From contig NZ_JAJGBN010000002.1 in NCBI RefSeq assembly GCF_020782875.1, positions 620,001 to 684,000 of the forward strand: a stretch of 64,000 nucleotides of DNA, in the 5' to 3' direction. This document shows positions 1 to 7,708 of the stretch, piece by piece (within the stretch, counting starts at the first letter, position 1; every line of letters begins with the position of its first letter). The notes below the pieces were generated by a model that worked only from the letters and a program-made list of their open reading frames with translations, ran no database searches and was not told the DNA's origin. The stretch is from Allomuricauda sp. M10 (lineage in GTDB: Bacteria; Bacteroidota; Bacteroidia; Flavobacteriales; Flavobacteriaceae). The translations under genes were made by a program, and so were the position numbers.

Positions 1-493
1 AACTTTCCACTTTATCGTACCAAGGGGCAATGTCCTTGTAACGAACGGGCCAGTCCACAGCGATACCATCATTTTTGTTGGCACCGAAGTCGATATCGCT
101 CCAGCGATAACTTTGGCGACCCCACATGATGGAACGTCCGCCCACGTGGTAACCACGCATCCAATCGAAACGCTTGGTTTCATTGTACGGATGGTCAATA
201 TCATCCACGAACCAATGATTGGAAGCGGAATTGGTAGTATAACCCGTCCTGGATTGCTTTTCTTGTCGGGCTTTTTGTTCCCTTGTCAACTGCCCGCGAT
301 TAGGAAGGTCCCAGGCATCCAAATTGGCCGTTGGGTAATCTTCGCGGTGTTTTTTCATCGGGCCACGCTCCAAGACCAGGGTCTTGAGACCGTTCTCGCA
401 CAGTTCCTTGGCAGCCCAACCGCCGCTGATGCCTGTGCCCACCACAATGGCATCATAGGATTCCTGTTCATCGTTGAAATAAAATTTGCTCAT
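1..493 (-). CDS. GMC family oxidoreductase, 5' part (truncated by window edge)
   Basis: The protein starts MSKFYFNDEQ and runs off the left edge after about 164 codons. Residues 14-30 form a Rossmann FAD-binding segment (DAIVVGTGISGGWAAKEL), followed by an acidic end of the second strand (VLERGP), as in glucose-methanol-choline oxidoreductases. Further on, GYHVGGRSIMWGRQSYRWS is the segment that contacts the flavin in this family. Bacteroidota homologues are predicted FAD-dependent sugar or alcohol dehydrogenases, often beside a gluconate 2-dehydrogenase subunit 3-like gene; that partner cannot be seen here. There is no obvious signal peptide. The family is clear; the substrate cannot be told from this fragment. 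Confidence 0.9.
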   Translation of the reverse strand, partial: MSKFYFNDEQESYDAIVVGTGISGGWAAKELCENGLKTLVLERGPMKKHREDYPTANLDAWDLPNRGQLTREQKARQEKQSRTGYTTNSASNHWFVDDIDHPYNETKRFDWMRGYHVGGRSIMWGRQSYRWSDIDFGANKNDGIAVDWPVRYKDIAPWYDKVES

Positions 494-798
494 TTAGTAT
501 AATCTTAGTTGGCTCAATTTACCAATAATTACCTTACGGTTCAAAGATGTTTCGCTGAATAGCAAACCTTTACCCGTAAAAATGGAAATGCAACAGGTGA
601 ACGGGATTTAGGAGAACCCTTCCAGAAGTGGTGATTAGCAGGGATATAAGTGTTAAAACAACGCTTTTGCTGTTTTATGTTAAAATTAAAAAACCTTCCA
701 AAATAGTCTCTTGAAAGGGTTTTAAGTGGTCCGTCCCTTGGGCTAAACCAGCTACCCCCTGAGCGATAAGGACCCTCAATTTGCCGAGACCTAGCTCT
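494..798. other. 305-bp intergenic region with tRNA remnant
   Basis: This gap separates the GMC gene from the LytTR gene, both on the minus strand. Positions 494-685 hold no convincing gene and should contain the promoter of the GMC gene. Positions 686-774 hold a decayed tRNA copy with its terminator, listed separately. Confidence 0.6.
727..774 (-). pseudogene. tRNA pseudogene lacking the anticodon arm
   Basis: Read on the minus strand this 48-nt segment matches both ends of the intact CAT-anticodon tRNA at 6666-6739. The 5' acceptor strand is GGTCCTT against GGTCCTA, the D-arm remnant is CGCTCAGGGGGTAG, a T-arm remnant is CTGGTTTAGCCC, and the 3' acceptor strand is ACGGACC followed by A. 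The anticodon arm is missing. The 3' flank is also shared: both copies run on as CTTAAA(A)CCCTT and then a terminator-like inverted repeat ending in a T run (here about 688-722). It cannot be a working tRNA. Confidence 0.75.
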
Positions 799-1521
799 TT
801 ATCGACTCAAAATTCTTTTGGTCACAAATTCACTGAAGAAAAAGTCCCGATAGGTATTTCCAATGGGAATTTCATTTTCACCAATATACACAGTGTTGTT
901 ATCTACCGATTCAATATGTTTGGAATTGATCACGTAGGATTTGCTGACCCTCACGAAACTGTTTTTGGGAAGCTGGTCGTAAATTGTTTTGATGTTCATG
1001 GCGGTAATCAGCTTTTGGTTTTGGGTATGCACTACCACATAATCCTTTAGGCCTTCAATAAACAGAATGTCATCAAAATATATCTTGAAAATCTTCCGGT
1101 CCGCCTTGATGAAAAAATAATCCTCGGCAACACCTTCAATATTGTTGTTCGTATAATCCACCTTGAGCAATTTGGAATAGGTGCGTGCCTTGTCCACCGC
1201 TTTTTGGAACCGTTCCAATTTTACCGGTTTAATAAGGTAATCGATGGCATCCACTTCATAGCTGTCGGTGGCGAACTCGGAAAATGCAGTGGTAAATATT
1301 ACGAAACTTTCCTTTGGAATGTTCCTGGCAAAATCAATACCATTTATCCCCGGCATTTGTATATCAAGAAAAATCAGGTCAACGTTGTGGCTAGCCAAAA
1401 ATTTGCCGACCAGCCCCGTACCGTTGAACGACCCAATGAGATGCAATCCATTGGTCTGGTCGATCAACATTTGTATGGCCTCCCGGGCCAAGGGTTCGTC
1501 GTCCACAATGATACAGTTCAT
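799..1521 (-). CDS. LytTR family response regulator
   Basis: A response regulator of 240 residues. The receiver domain (about 1-120) has the acidic pair D7/D8, the phosphoacceptor D53 in FLDIQMPG, T77 and K98 in the IKPV motif. A LytTR DNA-binding domain (about 137-236) follows. I start it at the ATG at 1521, giving MNCIIVDDEP, because this ATG overlaps the stop of the upstream kinase as ATGA, the usual sign of translational coupling; a longer reading from 1545 adds eight unlikely residues. The kinase is encoded immediately upstream, so the pair forms a LytS/LytR-type two-component system. The likely targets are the divergent TonB receptor and DUF4249 genes (inference from position). Confidence 0.92.
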   Translation of the reverse strand: MNCIIVDDEPLAREAIQMLIDQTNGLHLIGSFNGTGLVGKFLASHNVDLIFLDIQMPGINGIDFARNIPKESFVIFTTAFSEFATDSYEVDAIDYLIKPVKLERFQKAVDKARTYSKLLKVDYTNNNIEGVAEDYFFIKADRKIFKIYFDDILFIEGLKDYVVVHTQNQKLITAMNIKTIYDQLPKNSFVRVSKSYVINSKHIESVDNNTVYIGENEIPIGNTYRDFFFSEFVTKRILSR

Positions 1522-2540
1522 AAAACCATGGTTAGGGTTACACAATAGGAATCTTGGGTATCCTCTATCTTTAAAACATGTGATGAAGGGAACAATAGTT
1601 CCAATCGGCGTTTCACATTAGTCAGCCCTAGCCCTCCAGAGGTGCTGTTAATGGCTTTTACCGCGGGCTTGGAATTGATGCACTTGAAGTAAAGTTCGTC
1701 ATTTATCACCACAAAAAACAAATTCACAAAAGAAGATTTGGCCGAATCGTTGTTGTGCTTTACTGCATTTTCCACAAAAGAGATGAACAACAGGGGTGGC
1801 ACTTGGACCCCGCTCAAATCCCCCTCCTTCGATATTACAAAATCAAAATTGTCCCGGCGCACCTTTTCCAGGTTCAAAAAATCCTCTAAAAAATGAATGT
1901 CCGAGGTCAATAACACCTTGTCACGGGCACTATCGTATAACTGATATCGTAATAGGTCGCTCAATTTTACCAAGACCTGTGAGGCTTTTTCGGGGTCCTT
2001 CTTGGTCAATACGTTGGCGTTGTTGAGCATATTGAACAAAAAGTGCGGGTTGATCTGGTTCTTCAGCTGTTCCAGTTCAGACAACGTTTTGGAGTTTTGC
2101 AGTTCAAAAATGACCTCTTTGTCCAAGATCCATTTCTGGAAGAGTTTTATGGATGAAGAAGCCGCAATAAGCACAAATATAAGGGTGCAAAAGAGTGGAA
2201 TGTTCACCCCCTCCAAATTCAAACTTCCCATGATTATGTAATACCCCGCCATATAAATGGCAGTGGACAAAATGACGGTCGCCACAACCGAAATCAAATA
2301 AGCCACATATTGGTTTTTGAACAATAGTTTGGGCACCAAAAGGTTCATATTAGTATAGAACAATGAACAGAATAGAAGCAGGTTCAAAGTGGGTTCACCC
2401 AATTCCGGGCCACTACTGTAGAGCACCAAACTTATGGGCAACAATAACAAGAGATGACGATACAATCGATACTTGGGAAAGACCAAAAACTGTAACGCAC
2501 AATTCCTATCGATGGGTGTTTCGGGTAAAGATTTCTTCAT
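1518..2540 (-). CDS. LytS-like sensor histidine kinase
   Basis: A 340-residue membrane kinase. Four hydrophobic segments lie at about 30-42, 53-70, 79-101 and 113-130, followed by a short coiled coil and the His_kinase (PF06580) signature NPHFLFNMLNN with H166 as the probable phosphorylated residue. The ATPase part carries an N-box (ENAVKHNN) and a glycine box (GGLGLTNVKRRLELL). There is no large periplasmic sensor domain, so the signal is probably sensed within the membrane. It overlaps the response regulator by four bases and is divergent from the TonB receptor, 255 bp away. The kinase class is clear; the ligand is unknown. Confidence 0.92.
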   Translation of the reverse strand: MKKSLPETPIDRNCALQFLVFPKYRLYRHLLLLLPISLVLYSSGPELGEPTLNLLLFCSLFYTNMNLLVPKLLFKNQYVAYLISVVATVILSTAIYMAGYYIIMGSLNLEGVNIPLFCTLIFVLIAASSSIKLFQKWILDKEVIFELQNSKTLSELEQLKNQINPHFLFNMLNNANVLTKKDPEKASQVLVKLSDLLRYQLYDSARDKVLLTSDIHFLEDFLNLEKVRRDNFDFVISKEGDLSGVQVPPLLFISFVENAVKHNNDSAKSSFVNLFFVVINDELYFKCINSKPAVKAINSTSGGLGLTNVKRRLELLFPSSHVLKIEDTQDSYCVTLTMVL

Positions 2541-2795
2541 ATGAATGAATTTAAGGCAAAATTAAAGCTTGGATACACTGGCCTGTCGGTTATTTATACG
2601 AAAGCCCCTGTTTTTTATACCAAAAATGGGGCAACTGGCCAAAGCGCTTGAATTGGCTTCCCAAATACCACATCCACCAGTTTTTAATGCCGCTATTTCC
2701 ATTTGCTATAATAAATACCGCATTTGGTATAAATCGAAAAATGGCAGTTGCCTAAAAGGATAGTTTCGCCCCAGATCTTAATTCAAACCATTGAA
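2541..2795. promoter_or_regulatory. divergent promoter region with several inverted repeats
   Basis: This 255-bp spacer lies between the kinase (minus) and the TonB receptor (plus). It carries TATACCAAA (2616-2624) facing TTTGGTATA (2723-2731), GGCAACTGG (2630-2638) facing GGCAGTTGCC (2743-2752), and a local palindrome GCCCC/GGGGC (2604-2608 with 2628-2632) with T- and A-tracts inside. Two AAAAATGG tracts sit within the two composite elements. The spacing and symmetry suggest binding sites for a dimeric regulator; the adjacent LytTR protein is the obvious candidate (inference). Confidence 0.45.
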
Positions 2796-5168
2796 ATGAA
2801 ACACAAAATCCTATATGTCCTGCCATTGATATTAGTTTCAATCATGACCTATTCGCAGGACAAAGTAACCCTGAGCGGAACCATAACCGACGGGGAAAGC
2901 AATGAAACCTTGATTGGGGTGAACGTCTATTTTCCCGATGCCATGGCCGGGACCACCACCAATGAATATGGGTTCTTTTCCATCACGCTCCCAAAGGGAG
3001 ATTATACCCTAAATGTGAGTTATTTGGGATACACCACGATCCAAGAGCGGATATCCTTGGTGCAGAACATCCGAAAGGACTATGTCCTTGCACCGGAAAG
3101 CAATGCCTTGGACGAGGTGGTGGTCACCTCTGACCAGCCCCAGACCAATATCCGAAAACCAGAAATGAGCGTAAGCAAGCTTTCCATAAACACCATTAAA
3201 AAGATGCCCGCGATGATGGGCGAGGTGGATGTGCTCAAATCGCTCCTGCAAGTACCCGGTGTGACCAACGCCCAGGAAGGGGCCTCGGGTTTTAATGTGA
3301 GGGGAGGATCGGTTGACGGAAACCTTGTGCTCTTGGATGAAGCGGTGGTTTATAATACTTCGCACTTATTCGGGTTCTTTTCCGTATTCAATTCCGATGT
3401 CATCAAGGACATGAAACTGTACAAAGGTGGCATTCCCGCCAATTTTGGGGGACGTATCTCCTCGGTCCTCGATATCTATCAAAAAGAAGGCAACAATAAG
3501 GAGTTCCATATGAGCGGGGGCATCGGTTTGATTGCCAGTAGGTTGTTGGTCGAAGGGCCCATCCAAAAGGATCGCAGTTCCTTCGTAGTTGCGGGTCGCA
3601 GTTCCTATATCCACTTACTGCTACAATTGGCAGATGAGCCAAATTCCCTGTACTTCTATGACCTCAACGCCAAGCTGAACTATAAGCTCAATGACAACAA
3701 CAACATTTTTCTTTCCGGGTATTTCGGCAAGGATTACATGGATTTCAACAAAAGTCTGATCAATACCTATGGCAACTCCCTGTTCAACCTTCGGTGGAAC
3801 CACATCTTTTCGGACAAGCTTTTTTCCAATGCTTCGGCCATATACAGCGTTTATGACTATGGTATTAAGGTCAAGTTTGCCGGCGTTGATTGGACTTCCC
3901 AGATCAATAACTATAACTTCAAGTACGATTTCAAACACTATCTCTCCAGTAAGTTCGTCCTCGATTATGGGGTCAACTCCATTTACTACCAATTCAATCC
4001 GGGAACCCTCAAACCTTTTGGGGAAAATTCCAGCGTAAACCCAGACCAACTGGCCAAAAAATATGCCTTTGAGAATGCATTATACATCAGTGCCGACCAT
4101 AGATTGTCCGAAAAATTTGCATTGACTTATGGCCTCAGGTACAGCAATTTTATGCGTTTGGGTGAAGAAGAAGTGTTTACCTATGCCAATAACCGACCGC
4201 TGCTCTTCAATCAAGAGTTCCAAGTTTATGAGGAAGCCTCATCGAATGGCAGCCTTTACTATGGGAAGAACAAAAAGATAGCGGGTTTCAACAATTTCGA
4301 ACCCCGGCTTTCCATGGCCTATTCGTTGGATGACAACCAATCCATTAAGGCCAGTTACAACCGGATGAGCCAGTATATCCATCTGATATCGAATACGGCT
4401 TCTGCAACACCTCTCGACGTTTGGGCGCCTAGTGACCAATACCTGAAGCCGGAGATACTGGACCAAGTGGCCCTCGGCTATTTTCGGAATTTAAAGCAAG
4501 GCGATTACTCCTTGGAAATGGAGGCTTTCTACAAGACGGTAAAGAACAAGGCGGATTATATCGACGGGGCCGACCTGATTGCCAAGGAATCCATCGAACG
4601 GGTATTGTTGAACGGGGAGGCACGCTCCTATGGCCTAGAACTGATGGCCCGAAAGAACACCGGAAAACTGACAGGCTGGCTTTCCTATACCTTATCAAAG
4701 GCCGAACAACGAACCCCGGGAAGGGATGCCAATGAGCCGGGCATCAACAATGGGGACTGGTACCGCGCCAATTATGACAAACTCCACAATCTGTCCCTTA
4801 CCGCTTCCTATGAGTTGACACCAAAATGGTCGTTCGGAGGGATTTTTACCTATCAAAGTGGAAAGGCGGCCACATTCCCCAACGGCAAATACCAATATAA
4901 TGGCATTACCGTACCCAGCTATGGTACCCGAAATGGAAGTTCCCTTTCGGCCTATCACCATTTAGATTTATCGGCGACCTATACCCCAAAACCAGAAAAG
5001 ACCAAAGGATGGCGGGGAGAATAGGTGTTCAGTGTCTATAATGCCTATGGACGAAGCAATGCCGCAGGGTATACCTTCGGACAAAACGAGGACACAGGGC
5101 TCAGTGAAGTGAGGCGATTGTCCATATTCGGCATCGTGCCCAGCGTTACTTATAACTTTAAATTTTAA
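2796..5168 (+). pseudogene. TonB-dependent receptor with in-frame amber stop near the C-terminus
   Basis: From the ATG at 2796 the protein begins MKHKILYVLPLILVSIMTYS, a signal peptide. A CarboxypepD_reg-like domain (about 22-110, GVNVYFPD and GFFSITLPKGDYTL), a plug domain (about 130-235, FNVRGGSVDGNLVLLDE) and a beta-barrel follow. A TAG at 5022-5024 ends the frame after 742 codons. The same frame stays open for another 47 codons to TAA at 5166-5168 and encodes a typical barrel end, VFSVYNAYGR then VTYNFKF with terminal Phe. Homologues have Trp in this GEW-VFSVYN context, so a single TGG to TAG change fits. The last barrel strands carry the BAM signal, so the truncated product would probably misassemble. 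It is either a nonsense mutation, a suppressed codon or a base error. DUF4249 follows 6 bp later, the usual partner of this receptor type. Confidence 0.85.
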
Positions 5169-5174
5169 GAACTG

Positions 5175-6026
5175 ATGGATCTAAAACATAAAATGAACAA
5201 CATGAAACCAGTGATACAATTTTTGATCTTGGCCTTTGGATTTTACTTGACCTCCTGTGAGGATGTCATCGTGGTAGATGATTTGGAAACAGCACCGCCC
5301 AGATTGGTCGTGGATGCGTCCATCAATTGGCTCAAGGGCACTTCTGGAAACGAGCAAAGGATTATTTTGACCACTACAACAGGCTATTATGAGGAGACTT
5401 TTCCAGTGGTTTCAGGGGCATCCGTTTCCGTTACCAATGCTTCGGGTACTGTATTCGACTTCTTTGAGATTTCTGATACAGGGGAATATGTGTGCACTGA
5501 TTTTGAACCACTTCTCGGAGAGACATACACCTTGACCATGTTGGTGGATGGTGAAACCTATACGGCTACCGAGACGATGATGGCCACCCCAGATATTGAG
5601 GATACCATTGAACAGAACAATGAAGGAGGAATGGCCGGGGACGAAGTTGAGATTACCTATTATTATCAGGATGACAGTACCCAGGACAATTATTATCTGA
5701 TCGGGGTAACCTCAAACCGCGTTGCATTTCCGCAATATGAGGTTGAGGATGACGAGAACAGCCAGGGCAATTTGATGCCGGAATATTATTCCCATGAAGA
5801 CCTGGAGGCGGGGGATCTCCTAAACTTGGAACTCTATGGAATATCCAGAAGATACCATGACTATTTGAAAAAAGTGCTGGTGGCATCGGGTGCCGATGGC
5901 AGCCCTTGGCCGACCATACCCAGTGCTGCCCGGGGCAATATCATCAACCAGACCGATAGTGAAAACTATGTTTTTGGTTATTTCAGGCTATGCCAGGTCA
6001 GCACGAGGGACTATACGGTACAGTAA
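5175..6026 (+). CDS. DUF4249 family lipoprotein
   Basis: A predicted outer-membrane lipoprotein. The likely signal is MKPVIQFLIL...LTSC, with the lipidated Cys followed by Glu-Asp; the start could be 5175, 5193 or 5202, and the last gives the most typical signal peptide. The body is beta-rich with an Ig-like N-terminal part (TLTMLVDGETYTATETM) and ends RGNIIN...NYVFGYFRLCQVS, a DUF4249-type C-terminus, so it looks complete. These genes nearly always sit behind a TonB receptor with a carboxypeptidase-regulatory-like domain, as here, and probably form the surface lid or binding partner of that receptor (inference from genomic pairing). The ligand is unknown. Confidence 0.85.
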   Translation: MDLKHKMNNMKPVIQFLILAFGFYLTSCEDVIVVDDLETAPPRLVVDASINWLKGTSGNEQRIILTTTTGYYEETFPVVSGASVSVTNASGTVFDFFEISDTGEYVCTDFEPLLGETYTLTMLVDGETYTATETMMATPDIEDTIEQNNEGGMAGDEVEITYYYQDDSTQDNYYLIGVTSNRVAFPQYEVEDDENSQGNLMPEYYSHEDLEAGDLLNLELYGISRRYHDYLKKVLVASGADGSPWPTIPSAARGNIINQTDSENYVFGYFRLCQVSTRDYTVQ

Positions 6027-6059
6027 TCGTTTAATGTTCAGTTTTTTGAGTGAGTAGAC

Positions 6060-6099
6060 GAGAAATGCTGGGTGTTATTATAACGTCCCGGCATTTCTT
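6060..6099 (+). terminator. stem-loop terminator after DUF4249
   Basis: AGAAATGCTGGG (6061-6072) pairs with CCCGGCATTTCT (6087-6098) over 12 bp with one G-T pair and a 14-nt loop. An A/T-rich tract follows. It closes the TonB/DUF4249 unit. Confidence 0.65.
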
Positions 6100-6153
6100 C
6101 AATTTTAATTATACTGCCTATGCCCATTTTTACCTAACACATTAGATTCAGGT

Positions 6154-6372
6154 ATGAACAATTATCAATGTAAGACCAACATCAAGTCCATCCATCAAAT
6201 ATGTTGGGTAACCTATGAAGTCTTAAGCATATGCCCCGAAGCACAGGTCAATTTTCATGTTGGGGAGCCCAATAGCCCTCTTACCATCGTCAACTCTAAC
6301 TTATCGGATTCGCAGATAGAGTCGATACTCATTGACCACCATATCGATTTTGAAAAGACCCATAGTACATGA
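6154..6372 (+). CDS. small conserved-looking protein, function unknown
   Basis: A 72-residue soluble protein beginning MNNYQCKTNIKS. I do not recognise a named family. The pattern of strands and helices (an IHQICWVTYEVLSI helix, AQVNFHV strand, SPLTIVNS strand, a SDSQIESILIDH helix) would suit a small ferredoxin-like fold of the heavy-metal-associated type, but the metal-binding CxxC is absent (inference). It overlaps the next gene by four bases (ATGA), and both would be read from a promoter after the 6060-6099 terminator. The tight coupling and normal codon use favour a real gene. Confidence 0.6.
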   Translation: MNNYQCKTNIKSIHQICWVTYEVLSICPEAQVNFHVGEPNSPLTIVNSNLSDSQIESILIDHHIDFEKTHST

Positions 6373-6596
6373 ACGAGAACAGTGAGGATAAAATTGAAGT
6401 GTTCAAGACCAATATCCAGAAGAAGGCCCAAAGCAAACAAATAAAATCAGAAATCTTAAAAAAGTATCCAGATTTGTTGGTCAGTTTTGATTTAGAGGAT
6501 GTTGATAGGGTTCTTCGCGTGGAGGGTTTATTTAATACTGTTGAAATAATCAAGATATTGGTGTCCAAACAATACAAATGCGAATTAATGCATTGA
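6369..6596 (+). CDS. small conserved-looking protein, function unknown
   Basis: A 75-residue protein, MNENSEDKIEVFKTNIQ, with the segments EVFKTNI, SEILKKYPDLLVSFDLEDVDRVLRVEG and VEIIKILVSKQYKCELMH. The strand-helix-strand-strand-helix order again resembles an HMA-like fold without metal-binding cysteines. Small proteins of this form are, to my recollection, common as unannotated genes in Flavobacteria. Its start overlaps the stop of the previous gene, so the two are probably translationally coupled and may form a heterodimer (inference). A terminator for the convergent tRNA follows at 6637. Confidence 0.65.
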   Translation: MNENSEDKIEVFKTNIQKKAQSKQIKSEILKKYPDLLVSFDLEDVDRVLRVEGLFNTVEIIKILVSKQYKCELMH

Positions 6597-6636
6597 ACCG
6601 CTTGGGGTTTTCCGCCGTTGAAAACTTCAAATAAAA

Positions 6637-6662
6637 AAACCCTTCTTTGACTGGAAGGGTTT
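6637..6662 (-). terminator. terminator of the CAT-anticodon tRNA gene
   Basis: AAACCCTTC and GAAGGGTTT form a 9-bp stem with an 8-nt loop. Read on the minus strand it is followed by a run of seven T. It starts three bases after the tRNA 3' end. On the plus strand it may also stop the small-gene pair. Confidence 0.8.
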
Positions 6663-6665
6663 AAG

Positions 6666-6739
6666 TGGTCCCACCTGGGCTCGAACCAGGGACCACCTGA
6701 TTATGAGTCAGGTGCTCTAACCAACTGAGCTATAGGACC
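6666..6739 (-). tRNA. tRNA with CAT anticodon (elongator Met or Ile2)
   Basis: A 74-nt cloverleaf: acceptor GGTCCTA/TGGGACC, D-arm GCTC...GAGC, anticodon stem CCTGA/TCAGG with loop CTCATAA (anticodon at 6703-6705), T-arm CCTGG-TTCGAGC-CCAGG and discriminator A. CCA is not encoded. CAT can be elongator tRNA-Met or tRNA-Ile2, which is modified by TilS; sequence alone does not settle it. A strong terminator follows. Confidence 0.93.
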
Positions 6740-6798
6740 CGCATTTTGCGGATGCAATATTAGTGTTTATTTTTCTACACCGCAAGGTTTTAACCGAC

Positions 6799-7206
6799 CT
6801 AGCCTTCTTTTATTTCTTGGCAAAGTTCCACCAAAACCCCATTGGTGCCCTTCGGATGCAAAAAGGCCACCAACTTGTTGTCCGCTCCCTTTTTCGGGGT
6901 TTCGTTTAAAATTTGAAACCCTTCCTGTTTCAATCTGGCAATTTCCGAAACAATGTCATCCACAGCAAAGGCCACGTGATGGATCCCCTCCCCTTTCTTT
7001 TCCAAAAACTTGGCAATGGGGCTATCGGGATTTGTGGCTTCCAACAACTCAATTTTATTGGGACCCGACATAAAAAAGGAGGTTTTTACCCCCTCTGTAG
7101 CCACTTCTTCCATTTTATAGTGTGATACGCCCAACAGTTGGGCGAATAATTGGTTGGAGGCTTCCAAATTTTTTACCGCTATGCCGATATGTTCTATTTT
7201 TTCCAT
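6799..7206 (-). CDS. mce: methylmalonyl-CoA epimerase
   Basis: A 135-residue vicinal-oxygen-chelate protein, the usual length for the family. It interconverts (R)- and (S)-methylmalonyl-CoA in the propionate/succinyl-CoA pathway. Two glyoxalase-like beta-alpha-beta modules are visible, with metal ligands expected at H6 (IEHIGIAV), the Glu of IELLE, the second His of GIHHVAF and the Glu of VLVELCQ. A TAnnTTTG element on the minus strand (TAATTTTG, 7246-7253) lies 40 bp before the start. It is divergent from rbfA. The mutase subunits are not in the window. Confidence 0.93.
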   Translation of the reverse strand: MEKIEHIGIAVKNLEASNQLFAQLLGVSHYKMEEVATEGVKTSFFMSGPNKIELLEATNPDSPIAKFLEKKGEGIHHVAFAVDDIVSEIARLKQEGFQILNETPKKGADNKLVAFLHPKGTNGVLVELCQEIKEG

Positions 7207-7245
7207 TTTAACCCTTGGTTTGGTTCACAAAATAGCTGCTTTTCC

Positions 7246-7253
7246 CAAAATTA
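7246..7253 (-). promoter_or_regulatory. probable -7 element of the mce promoter
   Basis: TAATTTTG on the minus strand matches the Bacteroidota -7 consensus TAnnTTTG and lies 40 bp upstream of the mce ATG. No clear -33 element was found. Confidence 0.45.
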
Positions 7254-7272
7254 CGGACTGTAATCCATTCCT

Positions 7273-7306
7273 TTTGTGAGGTTAGTCAGGAAATCCTTTA
7301 TTTTTG
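7273..7306 (+). promoter_or_regulatory. rbfA promoter, possibly giving a leaderless transcript
   Basis: TTTG (7273-7276) is followed after 22 bases by TATTTTTG (7299-7306), an exact TAnnTTTG match. The rbfA ATG begins only four bases later, at 7311, so the transcript would have almost no leader. Confidence 0.55.
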
Positions 7307-7310
7307 CACT

Positions 7311-7706
7311 ATGGAGGAAACACAAAGACAGAAGAAAATTGCAGGGGTCATTCAAAAAGATTTGGCCGACATCCTACAGCGGGCCACTACCGATAGCGGC
7401 CTGAAGGGAACCTTGATCTCTGTTTCCAAGGTTTCCGTTACCGTAGATCTTTCCTTGGCCAAGGTGTATGTGAGCATTTTCCCTAACAAGGATGGCAAAG
7501 CTCTGCTTGAAGGCATCAAGGCCGGTCAGGTGGGCATCCGTCATGAATTGGCCCAACGTACCAAACACCAATTGAGAAGGGTTCCGGAACTTAATTTTTA
7601 TCTGGATGATTCCTTGGAATATATCGACAATATCGAGAAATCGCTCAAGGGCGAAGAAAATCCAATCGAAAACCGGGACTTGCTCGATAAACGTAAGAAA
7701 GCCTAA
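7311..7706 (+). CDS. rbfA: 30S ribosome-binding factor RbfA
   Basis: A 131-residue protein with the single KH-type fold of RbfA, which binds 30S precursors and helps 16S 5'-end maturation. Recognisable blocks are the N-terminal helix (KIAGVIQKDLADILQ), SVSKVSVTVDLSLAKVYVSI, and IRHELAQRTKHQLRRVPELN followed by FYLDDSLEYIDNIEKSL. The length is normal for Bacteroidota. A promoter directly precedes the ATG and the permease gene follows with a 2-bp gap, so the two are co-transcribed. Confidence 0.96.
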   Translation: MEETQRQKKIAGVIQKDLADILQRATTDSGLKGTLISVSKVSVTVDLSLAKVYVSIFPNKDGKALLEGIKAGQVGIRHELAQRTKHQLRRVPELNFYLDDSLEYIDNIEKSLKGEENPIENRDLLDKRKKA

Positions 7707-7708
7707 TC

